From positions 9,007,122 through 9,071,121 of the forward strand of contig NC_087377.1 of the NCBI RefSeq assembly GCF_963675165.1: a stretch of DNA of 64,000 bases, read 5' to 3'. The notes beneath the pieces are model-generated. The model searched no databases, had not been told where the DNA came from, and saw nothing but the letters and a program-made list of their open reading frames with translations. The DNA comes from Halichondria panicea (Eukaryota > Porifera > Demospongiae > Suberitida > Halichondriidae). Of the stretch, positions 20,063-31,853 are shown in pieces (positions within the stretch are counted from its first letter, which is position 1; each line of letters opens with the position of its first letter). The translations under genes and the position numbers were made by a program.

Positions 20063-22521
20063 TTACTCAAACGGAATAACACCTTCACGAAGATTATGTA
20101 ATGCACAACATACTCGAACAATTGAGTCCAATATGATTTGGTTTGTTTCATCAGATTGTACATATTCCCACGGCAAAACAGCAGTGGCAGATATTATTGG
20201 AAATGTTTGACGAGTGCTCCCAATAATCCTCTCGACGTGAATTCTTACATTTGCCTTTTTTCTCGTTTCCTTCACTTCTGATGCTGACAGCTGTTTCTTG
20301 CCTCGAGTAAATGCAGGAATATCAAGTGATGCTCCTTTGAGTGCTATGCTTTCCTCTACATTAAATCCTCGGTCTGCCAAAACTACATCTCCTGGGAGTA
20401 ATTGTGTGAGAAAGCCACAATGCATGGTTATGTACTTGTCTGAGACACGGCCACCATATCCTTTGGATATAAAGCTGATCACTCCCTGTGGTGCAATACC
20501 TATGAGATACTTAGCTGTATTGTAACTTTTGTATTGAGAGTAGGTAGCAGCTTTTGCAAACAAGTCGGACGGTTTTTCAATAAATATCTCAAAACAGTCT
20601 ATGATTGACACAAGTTTTAAACCATACTTGGGTCTAAAGCAGTAAGGCATCGTTTGTATCAATTGCTCCCTAGTTGGCCAGTATATAAGACTCGACAAAC
20701 GTTCATCAAGTGCAAAAACCCATTTTCGAAATATACGAGAAACAGTACTCTTATCGATACCAAAACGAAACGCAAGGTCAAAGTTTGGTACATTCATCCT
20801 TAGTTCATTAACACAAGAGTGAGCTGTTGAAACTTAGTCAGTTTAGTAGACGCTGTAACGGTTAGCCTCGTTCCCAGGCCTTACTTTTTCTTGCTGCTGT
20901 CACTGTTCATCCATAAATCATAGAAGACATAGTGAGGCAGCAAAGAAAGAAATGGGCGTACAGTTAAGAAAAAGTAAGGCCTGGTTTGGGAAATCGCGTG
21001 ATCCACAAGGATTTTTATAAACGTGGGCGATATGTAGCCCACAATCGTGACGTAAGATATTCTCCCACGCATTCAGAGTTTTAATAAGACTGTACTGAGA
21101 CAACTACCAAGCTGTGCTGCAAGTCAGATCAGAGAACCAGCATGGCCAGCTCTGGTGGCAGTAGCTACCTGCTATATGATAATGATGACTAAGCTATTCT
21201 TGATCTAACCTGTATAGACTATAGCATGTAGAAAGACACAAGAAAAGGTGATAGTCTGATAGAATAGGATAGAATCTGAACACACAATCTAGACTAGTAG
21301 ATCATCTAGCTAAGCCTAAGGTATAGCTAGCTCTAGTGCTTGCAAACTTCCAGTTCCAAGTCCATGTCCAGCTTGCTGCAGGCAAAGTTTTATTAGTCAT
21401 AGATCTCTGCGTGGGCAGTCCAACATCTCTAGCTCAGCATGCCCACGCTCATTTTCACCCTTCTACCACCCTTCTACCCTCACGCGACTTCCCGATACAG
21501 GCTCTCCTTTTTCCTAACTTTACGTCTATTTCTTTCTTTATTCCTCCAATTAATACCGTATTTTATCTCATTGAACGATTAATACAGTATTTTATCTTAT
21601 TGAACGATTGTGATAAAGAACAGAAAAAGGAGAGCCTGTATAGAGGCTAGTAACGGTTACAGCTGGGGCTACAAATTTAAACACAACTTTCAATACTTCA
21701 AATGAGGAGACACCAGTGAAGGAATTAACCAGCTGGTTGTCTTTAGATAGAGCCTCTTCACAAGGGAACCCATTTCCACTAATCACGCTTAGTCTCACCC
21801 CCATTTCTCTAATATCTCTCAACCGTTGCTGGTAATCAGTTTCAAGCATATCAAGTTTTTCTTGAGTGAGGTCTGTCTGTGTTGCTACACCGATAACATG
21901 CACGTCTTGTATCTCTTGTACTGTCTCAGCTTGCTCCAAGTCTTCTTCACGCTGTTCTCGTCTCTGTGTTCGGTCAATCACCCGCTCTTCACGTTTCCTA
22001 TAATTGAAAAATAATTATGTCTAGCAGCTATGCATGGTCATGATCAGCATGCATGATTGTACCTCACAGACTCAGTATTGGATGAGTCGAAGACTGTATA
22101 GCCAAGGTTAAGTGTTGGTATCCAGTCAATGTTCTTCGTTTCTCTTAGATTAGCAGGATGACCTTGAACGAAATGACAACCACAGACATGAGAATTCCCA
22201 ATGTTAGCTTGTGTAAGGTCCTCACGGCGTATAGCATGTAACCATGCGAGCTGCCGTTCCTTTATGGTCACACCTCTAGGAGTACGAGTCTTGGATGTAG
22301 TTGTTGGAAATCTGAAGAACCTATCATTGTATTGAATTCATTTTTATTACTGGATACTCAATAATTATAATTTGTGCGACTAATACTTTAGTGTTTTAAA
22401 TGTCTATGTAACATAATGCTGCAAAACTTGCATGCAATGCATGCACTTTTTTGGCTTACCTGCAGCCTAATTCCCTGTCAGATCTATGACTGCAGCCAAA
22501 CACAGCACAGAAGTTCACCAT
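20063..22521 (-). pseudogene. THAP-domain DDE_4 (HARBI1/ISL2EU-like) transposase, interrupted
   Basis: Exon 1 (22521-22460) encodes MVNFCAVFGCSH, exon 2 (22311-22063) the rest of a THAP zinc finger (HAIRREDL, SHVCGCHFV), and exon 3 starts at 21997 with a glutamate-rich coiled coil (LDMLETDYQQRL). Splice phases agree. The catalytic part has SIIDCFEI, VVLADRGF and VERIIG (D, D, E) and an HTH (KSTVSRIFRKW). A hAT-like element (20863-21649) splits exon 3, and one base is missing near 20811. THAP plus DDE_4 beside a YqaJ gene is the ISL2EU layout. This copy cannot make full transposase. Confidence 0.8.
20863..21649. mobile_element. hAT-like non-autonomous element, 8-bp target duplication
   Basis: It begins TAGCCTCGTTCCCAGGCC and ends GAGGCTA, with GTAACGGT duplicated at 20855-20862 and 21650-21657. 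Eight-bp duplications are typical of hAT. Removing the element and one duplication restores the transposase frame across the site. Internally there is a fold-back near 20868-20990 and another near 21484-21645, suggesting two nested or tandem arms. No coding capacity. Confidence 0.8.
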
Positions 22522-23420
22522 TCTATCAATTTTAGCTAAGGTAGAGTTGCGTAGTATCTATGGATGCATCTTCAAGCTCTGCAAGTTTACATTGTTTACA
22601 CCTGTGTTTTGTCCTCCAAAAACTTTTGTGCGTGGGTGGATGACGCGCGATGCAACCGCTCTATAATCGAATCTGAGAAGGCTCTGAAATTTTTACGTGG
22701 AAGCTCACGTGACAATATAATAATTTCCCGCGTTTTTCCTATCTTATAGCGCAACACGGAAGTCTGTATGTCAACACAACATTCGAAGGCAACTGAAATC
22801 CACTGTAAGAGAAATAGAGACTGAGAGGTCATCTGCCTTGTGGAAGCAATTGCAAATCTGAAGAAGCGCTTTGTAATCCAGGTTGTAGTCGTTTGGAAAC
22901 CGTGTGCAGAATGTCCTGGAGATGGCTGTCACTTGCTGGGCAAGAAACTTACTTACTTAGGCCACTGTTACACAACCAAAAAGCCCTGATCTGTTCCGTG
23001 TCCGTGTACAAGTCCGTACAGTTGTGTACAATTGAACTTGTATATTTCATCTGGGCAATGATGTGTTACGGAAGTGATAGGACTGATATGCTGTACAGTT
23101 GTGATTCAGCATTGTACATAATCTGGTACAGATACTTAAATATAAGAAAATTAATTAGCTAGTGCTTGGTTTTAATTGACAATCATGCAGGTTGGCAGAG
23201 ACAATGATGTGTTGACAGCATTTAAAATAGCTAACTTATAAAAATTACTGATTCATACAGAAGACATTCAAACAGTACATATCATTAGAAAAATCATGAT
23301 AATGAACAAGTTTTTCATTACTAAGTTGCTCTCGTTCTCGTTCGATTGTGAAAGGCTGCGTAGTAATGTTACAAGTGCTAGTACATTGATAAATCACTGA
23401 AATAATGTGTAATAACAGCA
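22522..23420. other. Intergenic; contains copy of the GCGCAACACGGAAGT block
   Basis: The block at 22722-22800 (TTTCCCGCG, GCGCAACACGGAAGTCTGTA) matches about 14575-14655. The sequence just upstream of the THAP start codon may be the promoter or terminus of the ISL2EU-like element. No other gene was recognised. Confidence 0.4.
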
Positions 23421-23850
23421 CTAGATGGAACAACACAATGTTTTTGTCAAAGTTAACAAGGGACAGTCTTGCTCATTGTGTACGGTGAAACCCATAACTT
23501 GCTGCAACTCGAGCTCCTGTAGAATGCAGTAGGTTGAATTGTCCAGCGTAACACATGTCAACAGGAGTCCGTACACAACCTGAAATATAATAATTAGTAC
23601 ATTGTATAAATGTAAATTGATATTAAACACTTACATTCAAGCAAGGAGTAATTCGTACATAGTGTCCATTATTGACGAGTTGACCCTTTTGGGAATAAAC
23701 TGCTCCATATGTTTGCACCAAAACATCCAAATTCAAGAAAGACGGTGATGAATTATGTATATCATATTCTCTTGAGACTTCACCATACATCTGATTGGCG
23801 CCATTGAAAGACAATGCAACATCTTTCAATTTCTTGGTTGAGCCTTGTTT
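23421..23850 (-). CDS. Two-exon fragment of an unrecognised protein
   Basis: Exon 23850-23635 follows an acceptor (ATCTAG) and ends at AAT/GTAAGTG; exon 23579-23421 follows TTTCAG. Both junctions are phase 0 and the frame is open throughout. The protein has DVALSFNGANQMYGEV, SPSFLNLDVLVQTYGAVY, NNGHYVRITPCLN then VVYGLLLTCVTLDNSTYCIL, and stops at 23421. The alternating hydrophobic pattern looks like a compact beta-rich domain, but I cannot name the family. A possible upstream exon starts at 24356. It could be host or transposon-derived. Confidence 0.5.
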
Positions 23851-24734
23851 CTAGATGCAGATAAAATTAATTCATTTTAATCCATGCATGTACACAGTGG
23901 CGTAGGAAGATTTTTTGCAAGGGTGGGCTTATAGTAGTCTGGCCACGCCCTCCCCAACTTTGTATTCTTGCAAAGACTGAAAGAGGCTGGAATTCGAGAC
24001 TAGGCTCATAGATCAATCATTATCTCTGTGTAGATTATCACTTTGCAACTTTAGACTTTCGAAACCTAGCCCATCATTGAAATAATCACGTAATTTACAG
24101 TTTAAGTTCTATACAGTACAACTTCCATTGTATTAAAAAGTGGTTGTTTTAAAAATAATGATGATGTAGACGTACATTTGTAGTTGGTTCATGATCGGTA
24201 AAAGTTATTATCAGAGGACTTATCAAAGGACACAATGCAATAATTATTAGAATCACTTGAGGACTTCGTTTGCACTTCCATCTTTGGCACACCAAGCCAG
24301 CCGTCTATCTCTTGCAGCTTTTTTCCAATGCTGATATCTTCTTCCGTGTGGCATTCCTATTAAAAGTAAGTATACATTACGATACAGTAAAGACTATTCT
24401 CCCTTGCTATTGAATGCCAGAAGGGCTAATAATCGATCAGTGTTAGAATAGAGGGATTAAAGTGAAAGCAACGGCCTTTACAGTTTAGACTAAACTTTAG
24501 TGGAAATCTCGAGTTTCTCTAAAGCAAACAAGAAAGGGGAAAGACCATACATTAAAGTAGTGTCTATTTCATGAAAGAAGCTAGGCAAGATAGCAGCCTC
24601 ATAGAGGGATTAATATGCAAAGAAAACTGACCTTCAATATGCAATGGCCCACAGCACATACATTTCATGTTCAGACAACTTTCCAAGAGTAGCACAACTT
24701 TGTACTTGGTATTTTTTTTATGAAACACATCTCA
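23851..24734. other. Upstream region of the unrecognised minus gene
   Basis: A plausible exon on the minus strand starts at 24356 after TTTTAATAG and is open for about 100 bases, but two frames are equally possible and the phase does not clearly match 23850. The rest is AT-rich with no recognisable gene or repeat. Confidence 0.3.
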
Positions 24735-26809
24735 CACAGCAAAAACTACTGACAAATGCGGGTACAGTGTGCGCCCGTATTATTAGATGAAACGGGTCAA
24801 TAAACGGTATCCCGTGTTTCAATAAACGGGCACCGTGTAATCCCGGATTGGGACCAATTAGACGGGCACGCTCAGACGGTACCCGCCAAAGTCCCCGTTT
24901 GCTACACGTCTACACCCGTCAACCTACTGTGATGGACCGTGATAGCTACCGTATAAATCACACAAACGAGCTGATAGACTGTCGACCGTTCATGCTATGT
25001 AATCGATCGTTGGCTAGCTAGCTACAGCTAGCACTAGTTAATGATGTCATTGTAATTATTTAGAGTTGAGTTCAAAGTTCAATCAAAAATATATACAGCA
25101 TGCATCAGAAAGAAACAAGACAAGAAACACAAGACAACAGCTAGCTGGACACAAAATGAGTGACTTAAAGGCTACCTAGTGTTGACTTGTATTATTTACC
25201 ATCATTATGTTCACTTTCAATGACTTGTATGATCATGGTAGCCTGCATGAGAAAAGAAGTATGCCATTACAGAGTTTCAAACTTAGCTCGCCTTTAGCTT
25301 ACCGGTCGGTAATTTAACAGAATTGACATATCTGAGAGATCGACATCGATACCTAGTCAAGAGGTATACGGTAGACAATAATTACATTGTGAGAAATAGT
25401 ACCTTTATGATTTAGTAGCAGTTTCCAGGCCTTGAGAACGATCATAAGAACTGACGTTGGTTTACGTCTGCAACATTACTGTACTAGTAATACACAAGCA
25501 CATTATTATATGTTTGAACACTGACATTAATATCTCACCTGAGATTCTATTATGTTTTTTCTTGTGCCTATAATTATTAAATCATCATAATAATTATCTA
25601 GGAGAATTACATACCTGATTCTCCAACGAGTCGTTTTCAACACGTTAATGGGTGCCTGTATAGTGAGCAACTTAGTCAATTATGTATTTAATATGTGTAA
25701 ACATTACCTGTAATGTCCACTGTCACGACACATCATATTTTTGATTCCACGCCCAGTACGTGATTGTCATTGATTGATCACATGAGCATCTACATTTAGA
25801 GTGAGAAAATAGATATTTAAACAGACAAAAGAACCCATTTCAATACAATTATCATTAGTACTCAATAATTGACACAAACGATGCAACATCCTAACTGCCC
25901 ACACACGGCTAAATTAATATTCACAAACAGTGTATACATGGACGGGCCACCTGACGAAAGATGATACATCTTGACAGGCTGTTGCCGAAGGATGAAACAT
26001 CCTGACAGACACAAGGGACCCAATACACGTACACGTACTTTACACACGTATTTAATATTTCATACGTACTTGTCTTAACACACTTTTTGGCTGGTTCATG
26101 AACAGATACTTACAGGCTTCCCTTCCATAAAGCTAGAGAACCGGCTCTCTCATGCTCAACGTCAACGTGAAGGCTCTTAAGATCCAAGTCCTCAGCTTCT
26201 CCAATCATCCCGCTTAAAATGTGGGTTTCATACTACGCATGTGCAATTACCAGCTCCTCCTCCTCCTCCTCCTATCAGTATTAAGAATAATAATTTATTA
26301 TAAAACAGTGCAAGTTTATTATTATTATAACGAGTCGACAGTACAACTCCAGTTGAATATAGCTATCCAGGCAAGTCATGGTCACTCAGGTCTGTATCTG
26401 AATACGGTATAATAACTAGATTTGGATATGTGCTGATCGCAAGTGAGGACACAGGACACTAGCAGCTCTAGATCTGGTCCTCTTTGGTTGTGGCTCTAAT
26501 CCACTCTCGTCTTGATCAACTAGATTTACACCTTGTTTTTTTTTTATTAGTATAGCCATTGATGAAGTGGGCACATAATTATATAGTAGCAAAACTCTAT
26601 AGATATACGGTGTCTCTTTATTGTCCGTCAGCTAATGTGGTCAGACTGCATGGTCTTCATACGGTTGCCCGTCCAGCCCCTCCCCCACGGCAACGGTTGT
26701 CTACGGTTCCCGTTAAATCACTCCCCCGTGAAAGTCCGTGACCTGTACCGTGTGTGTGACATCAACGATCATCCCGTAATTCCCGTATTTGTTAGCAGTT
26801 TTTGCTGTG
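24735..26809. mobile_element. 2.1-kb DNA element with CACAGCAAAAACT ends, TCA target duplication
   Basis: The left end CACAGCAAAAACTACTGACA is matched by the inverse of the right end (26782-26809), and TCA occurs on both sides (24732-24734, 26810-26812). CAC-type termini with a 3-bp duplication resemble EnSpm/CACTA, though PIF/Harbinger also makes 3-bp duplications. Subterminal regions are rich in CCCGT/ACGGG words (24765-24905, 26640-26790), probably transposase-binding repeats. The interior (25000-26500) shows no intact protein. Confidence 0.65.
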
Positions 26810-27089
26810 TCAGTTGCAATATCCAGCTCTTGTTTTTGTGATTACAGACGAAAATAAGTGTTCTTAGCTTAGCAGCCTAGGCGTAACGTGCCTAGGGTTT
26901 CGCCCACACAACGTACAAAATAGTAAAACGTGACGTCAAATGACGTGCGTTTCCAATCCCTTTCTCTTCCTTCATCTATGGTTAAATCAAAATACAACAA
27001 TAGTAGACATTGATCTAGGAACACGCCAGGTCAGTTAGAGCTAGTGGTATGCAAAAGGTCCAATTGACCGTTGAGTCGACCTATATAGC
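26810..27089. repeat. Short intergenic stretch with repeat arm
   Basis: CGTTTCCAATCCCTTTCTC and the following TTCATCTATGGTTAA at 26948-26985 recur, diverged, at 5957-5993 and in part at 3165-3187. No partner or target duplication was found here. Confidence 0.4.
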
Positions 27090-28175
27090 TAGCCTCGATC
27101 CCAGGCCGAGTTTTCGCTTTTATAACGGTTAGGCGAACAACTGGGCCTGGTACTAGTTGTCTGCGCATGCGTCAGTCGTTCGTCAGATTCTGACGAATGG
27201 ATATTCTCGTTCACTTTCGTGACATTTATATTCGTGTACTATCGTGTACTAGAAGTCAGTTCCCGTTTTATCATTATTGGAATCGATTGGAATCGATTGG
27301 AATGGCTCTTAGCTGAAGCTTCTCTCTTCTCTGAAGCTTATTCTGAAGACTGAACAACAAGGGAAGAGGTATAAAGCTTTGTCAAGCTTGTTAAGGTCAG
27401 ATATTTTTGTGTGGGCCCTATGGCCGGCTATGCTATCAAGTCTTGTTCATGTTTGGCAAGAATGTAGGTAGACTATAGTTTCATCATTAATATGGTGGAT
27501 CAAGTGAAGAGTGTGAGCTAGAGAACTTGGTGCTGCCATCATCAGCTCGTCGACAATGACACTATAACCGAGAAAATTTCTACACGTATTTAAAATGTCT
27601 ACTTCTCTGTACAGGAGCAATGGCTAATATCCAGCTGTCCCAACAGTGCTCCTCTTGGCTATACTAACGGACGAGACTGGACAGTTTGAGGTAAGGGTTT
27701 AACCGTCTTTGGTTTCTTTTAATATTGTCCTATACTCACAGACACAGGACTGGAGTATGATCTGCTCATTCGAGCGTTGCTGGGTAGCTCAGAGACATCA
27801 AGAGAATCTACGTTTTCTCAAGCAATGAGTTACGAGTTGGGGCCTAGAATCAGAGAAGTCCAGCAGCCTGCTAAATCTTTTTGAAACGTAATTTGAAGGC
27901 ATTCAATCATCCTGAAGTTGCCCTGGGTCACTGTAATTGTGCTGCAGCACAACTGGCAACTCCCCAGGCCTTTGTGAAGCAGCTCCCTATGTGCATCTTT
28001 TGTGTACTCACTCTGTGCATTTTCTGTGTACAAATTTCGATTATTGATTTATTAAATATTTTTGCCGACCACAAATATACAATGAAAATTTGACGCATGC
28101 GCAGACAACTAGTACCAGGCCCAGTTGTTCGCCTAACCGTTATAAAAGCGAAAACTCGGCCTGGGATCGAGGCTA
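27090..28175. mobile_element. 1.1-kb element with long inverted repeats of the TAGCCTCG family
   Basis: The left end TAGCCTCGATCCCAGGCCGA and the right end ...GGATCGAGGCTA are inverted for about 90 bp, including TTTTCGCTTTTATAACGGTT and a GCGCATGCGTCA word at the inner edge. CCTATATAGC is repeated exactly at 27080-27089 and 28176-28185. Ten bp is longer than the 8 bp of the sister element at 20863. The interior contains short unsupported open frames. The element sits within the end of a related element (right end at 28209-28226). Confidence 0.75.
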
Positions 28176-28449
28176 CCTATATAGCTAGCATTCAATTGGA
28201 GACGGATCGGCCTGGGAACGAGGCTACTCCTGCAGTAGCATTCTAACTGAGCTTTGCGGTTACCGCCCACTTGGAATTACTCATAATTATTCATGCTTAG
28301 CCACACCCTAAAGCTAAGTACAACAAACCTGACATTGCAGTGGTGCCCAATGGGGCCACGTCAGAGGAGGTCGAACATCACTTGAACTTTCACTAATTAT
28401 GACCTTTTAATGACATTCCAGGTCAAATTGCTTTTCGTTTACGTTACTG

Positions 28450-28610
28450 ATACCTGTGATGTTCTTAACAGAGTAACACCATCGGAGGTAGATCTAGTCT
28501 AGCTGGAAAATTGGATACATAAACACAATTAACACGAAATGGGACTGGACTATAACCTTTGACTCCTACAGTCTTGGGCACTGGTGTACCCCCTCTTTAC
28601 CCGGACAATG
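28450..28610. repeat. Block duplicated at 38783-38980
   Basis: Shared words in the same order include TACCTGTGATG, GAGGTAGAT, GGATACAT, GGAATGGGACTGG-like, ACCTTTGACTCC and TACCCCCTC. Both copies lie next to TAGCCTCG-family ends, so they are probably internal parts of one repeat family. Confidence 0.5.
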
Positions 28611-29041
28611 GAGTGTCAACTAACACAGCAAAAAGCAGAGTGGGTGTGGTCTGCATGATAACGGCCCCTCCCATTGCAGCATGTTAATTGACATTCCATT
28701 GTTCACGCACGTGATGCCCTCTTCTGATCGTCATATTGGGCTCTGAAAATGGTATGACTTTCATATAAATTATGACACATATAATTATTATATGTACGTA
28801 AGATAATTATTGGGACATTATAATAGTAATATCAGGGTGTATAAAGAGAAAAGGGCATGCAACTCAAAATGTATACTGTATGCGTCGTATTATTGATGAG
28901 TCATCAGCAGTACACACATTTCGAAATCAGATACCTGTGTAGCCTCGATCCCAGGCCGATCCGTCTCCAATTGAACGCTAGGTCGCCTCCTCGGCCTGGT
29001 ATTGATTGTATCTGGGCGTGTATCTGGGCATGTGCTGTGGT

Positions 29042-29080
29042 TGCTCAGGTATTCGCTCAAAATGAGCGAATACCTGAGCA
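29042..29080. repeat. Perfect 18-bp hairpin
   Basis: TGCTCAGGTATTCGCTCA is followed by AAA and its exact reverse complement. It could fold as a stem with a 3-base loop. No promoter or gene partner was seen. Confidence 0.6.
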
Positions 29081-29957
29081 AGGTGGAGCGAATAGAAACA
29101 CCAATAGTGTTACTTACTCCGTAAATCACCGTTAAATCACAAAGAACTCCGTGTCATAGGTCTATTCTTTGCAAGTTTAGTTTGTCATTAGTATATACAA
29201 CCAGTAGGTTGTACAAAGGATTGACAGTGCAGTAGTGTGTGTTTTCAATTATTGCATAAATTTTGACTGGTGTTTAGACTGCTCTATTTCTGCAGGGAAA
29301 AGCCACAGCAAGAAATGGACTGGATAAATAGCTTAGTTAGCCTTTTATCTGTCTAAATGTGTGATATTATAGACAATGAATATTCTCATGCATTACTATT
29401 GATATATGAAAAATTGCACTATTTTCTTATTTCACTGTGTTTCGTCTGACTGACTAAATAAGTAACTTTCTTGGAAAGCATTTCCTCCTTGTACAGACAT
29501 GTTCAGAAGATTCTAGATACAGCCTCTAGTCGACTAGAACCCAGATCGACCATGGGCGTTTTTCTCAGAATTGCGTTCGCTTCCAAGAGGCAGCAGGTGA
29601 CTTCTCATGCTTCACTTCTCTTGCCTACGCAATTCCGCCATCTTTATTGTATTGCGCATGCTCAGTAATTTAATATCGTTTTACACCTGATGCTCAAAGT
29701 GAGCAGTGAGCTAAAACTTACTCCAACTTTCTGATAAGTTATTGAAGACTCTTTGACTGTCAAAGATTATTCAGGTAAGCTCAGTACCAACAGCTATAAT
29801 CCCACAGTCATGCCCTTCAATCTGTGCAGTTTTCTTGTCAGTGTGGGCTGTATCAGTCACTCCTCTTGTTGAAAGTGCTACCTCTCTCTCTAGCTCTGTG
29901 ATCAACAAATTGTCTACATCTTACTCTGTGATCAACAGATAAGACTAATCTTACGTT

Positions 29958-31842
29958 GTGCATTTTAGACTCATGCCATTCAAAGTAAGAAAGCGCGAAG
30001 AGAGAAGGTCGTATTATGTCAATAGGATTGATACTGCCCGATCCCTATCTAACCAATATTACAATGTAAACCGTGATGCTATAATCACCCAAACAAAACT
30101 TAGGAATCGCACTCTGTTGAGTAGAAATCCGTCAAAAGTCAAGGTGGATTCTAGACAGTGTGTATGTGACCATCGGACTCAATATCATAAACAACAAAGA
30201 AGGCTGTTGAAAAATATAGGTTTTCGAATCCAGCGACAAACCGGATTCGAAACAGGCTAGCAGTTTCACGCCACTATTTAAAAAACACTCTGCGTAGTAG
30301 AGCTCTCTCACGGACCTCTACTGCGCGTAGTTACATGAATCAGCTTCGACGTTACCGCAAAAAGTCTTTGCTGACGTCGAAAGCGTCACACAAACGGCGT
30401 GCAAAAGCTTTAACCGTAGAAGGAAGCTAAGATACCAGCTAGCTGAACCAACCCAGCAAGTAATGCACTCCCTAACGACCAGCCTACAGGACACTTTTGT
30501 AAAAAGTAAAGTCCTTACAAATTGCATCCTTGAAAGCCTCAGAAGTATTCCAAACTGGAATGCTAGCCAAAACAACAAACACGCTGCATGTAAGCTTGCT
30601 GCCAGTCACTTAGTGAGGATCAGCCTCAATGCTCGCATAAAAGCTGTAGCTGGCCTACTAGGTGTCAAGAGAGATGTCATGGACGCACCCTTAACGTGCA
30701 TTAAGGACTTTGGCGATAGGTGGCATACAGATTCTAGAGAGCCTTACTTCTACGAAGCTGGGTACACCCACGACCACCTGCCTCAATGTACGTACACTAG
30801 TGGCATACCCAGTATCGAGGAGCCAGTGCATGACCTCCCCACAGGTAAAAAATGACGGTATGTGCGTGCTCTCAGACCACAAACCTGTCGTAGCTAAAAA
30901 ACAGCTTAAACATGGGAAAAAGAAAACACCAAAACCCACGTGGTCCTGTACGGCCAGATGTAGGCAGGTTTCTGATAGTGAATTTGAAACCATTGTAAAC
31001 TTGCACGACATGTTTAGCGAGGATGTTCAGGTTCTCCGAGACCGCCTCGGCGCCTGTCTGTATGTGCAAACACACATACAGGAATGGGAAGTCCCATTCA
31101 ACCCAGAAATGCCAGATTACGAACACCGTGTCAAAGAGAGGATGGGCCATCCTCTAGCTTGTCACTTGTTCGGCAGCGAGTGTGCTAATCCGTTGAGGAT
31201 TCTCAGAAATGCTCTCGTGCACTATCCCGCCCTGTCAAAGTTACAAAACCAAATTAATGTGGGAACAAGAAACGGCTGTGTGGGAACAAGAAACGGTGTA
31301 CATGTGCAACTATTTAAGGTATTTTGCCGTCTAGGTCCGTAGTTAACGATCTAGAAACGGTCCCCCAGCCCGACAAGCTAAAGGGGCTCGACTCCTTTAG
31401 CTTGCAATTGATTCAACTGGCAAAAACTTTTCAAACTATAATCAGATTGAAAACGTACTCAAAGAAAGTCCCCGCACACAATTGTCTCAAGGCATGCAAG
31501 GGAAACATGTTCATTCTGCCTTTGCCCATGTCGAACACGCCTGAAACGCTAGCTCTGAACGAATGCGGACTGCCTAAACCTCAACTGTACGTTAAAGTCG
31601 ACAGGGTTCCCACAAAGAAAAATGTTCTTTGGCGGAAATTCGTCGACATTAACAAAATCAAGGGGGCTTTGACGAAACTCAAAGAAATAAACTGGTTGTA
31701 CGTAGACGTAAAGCCGGACAAAGTAGAACAGTCCATGGACAACGTCGTCATAGAGGTTGCAAACAGTGCAACCAGTAGCATGGTCGAAAAGGTGACCGAC
31801 CGTACACGGCCGGCATACAAGCTTACACGCTACGCAATTTAG
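29958..31842 (+). pseudogene. Helitron N-terminal coding segments (frameshifted)
   Basis: Four open stretches follow one another: a lysine/arginine-rich start (RKREERRSYYVNRIDTARSL, 29990 on), a helical part (30430-30855) ending RDVMDAPLTCIKDFGDRWHT and HDLPTG, a segment with PTWSCTARCRQVSD and PLACHLFGSECANPLR (30866-31290), and KACKGNMFILPLPMSN with VLWRKFVDINKIK (31324-31842). Stops or frame shifts occur near 30430, 30855, 31330 and 31835. A direct duplication of GGGAACAAGAAACGG lies at 31260-31300. These are the usual regions upstream of Helitron Rep. Confidence 0.65.
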
Positions 31843-31853
31843 ACACGTTCAAA

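Larger units (their letters stand above)
28176..29957. other. Repeat-rich intergenic region
   Basis: A TAGCCTCG-family right end lies at 28209-28226 and a left end at about 28938-28972; they share inverted CAATTGGAGACGGATC-type sequence. A block at about 28450-28610 is duplicated, diverged, at 38783-38980. A perfect hairpin lies at 29042-29080. No gene is supported before the Helitron. Confidence 0.5.

Noticed and set aside
24735-26809. CCCGT/ACGGG words as a CRISPR-like or satellite array
   Set aside because: Spacing is irregular and confined to element ends; they are subterminal repeats.
31260-31300. Direct repeat in the Helitron as a target duplication
   Set aside because: It lies inside coding sequence and bounds no element.
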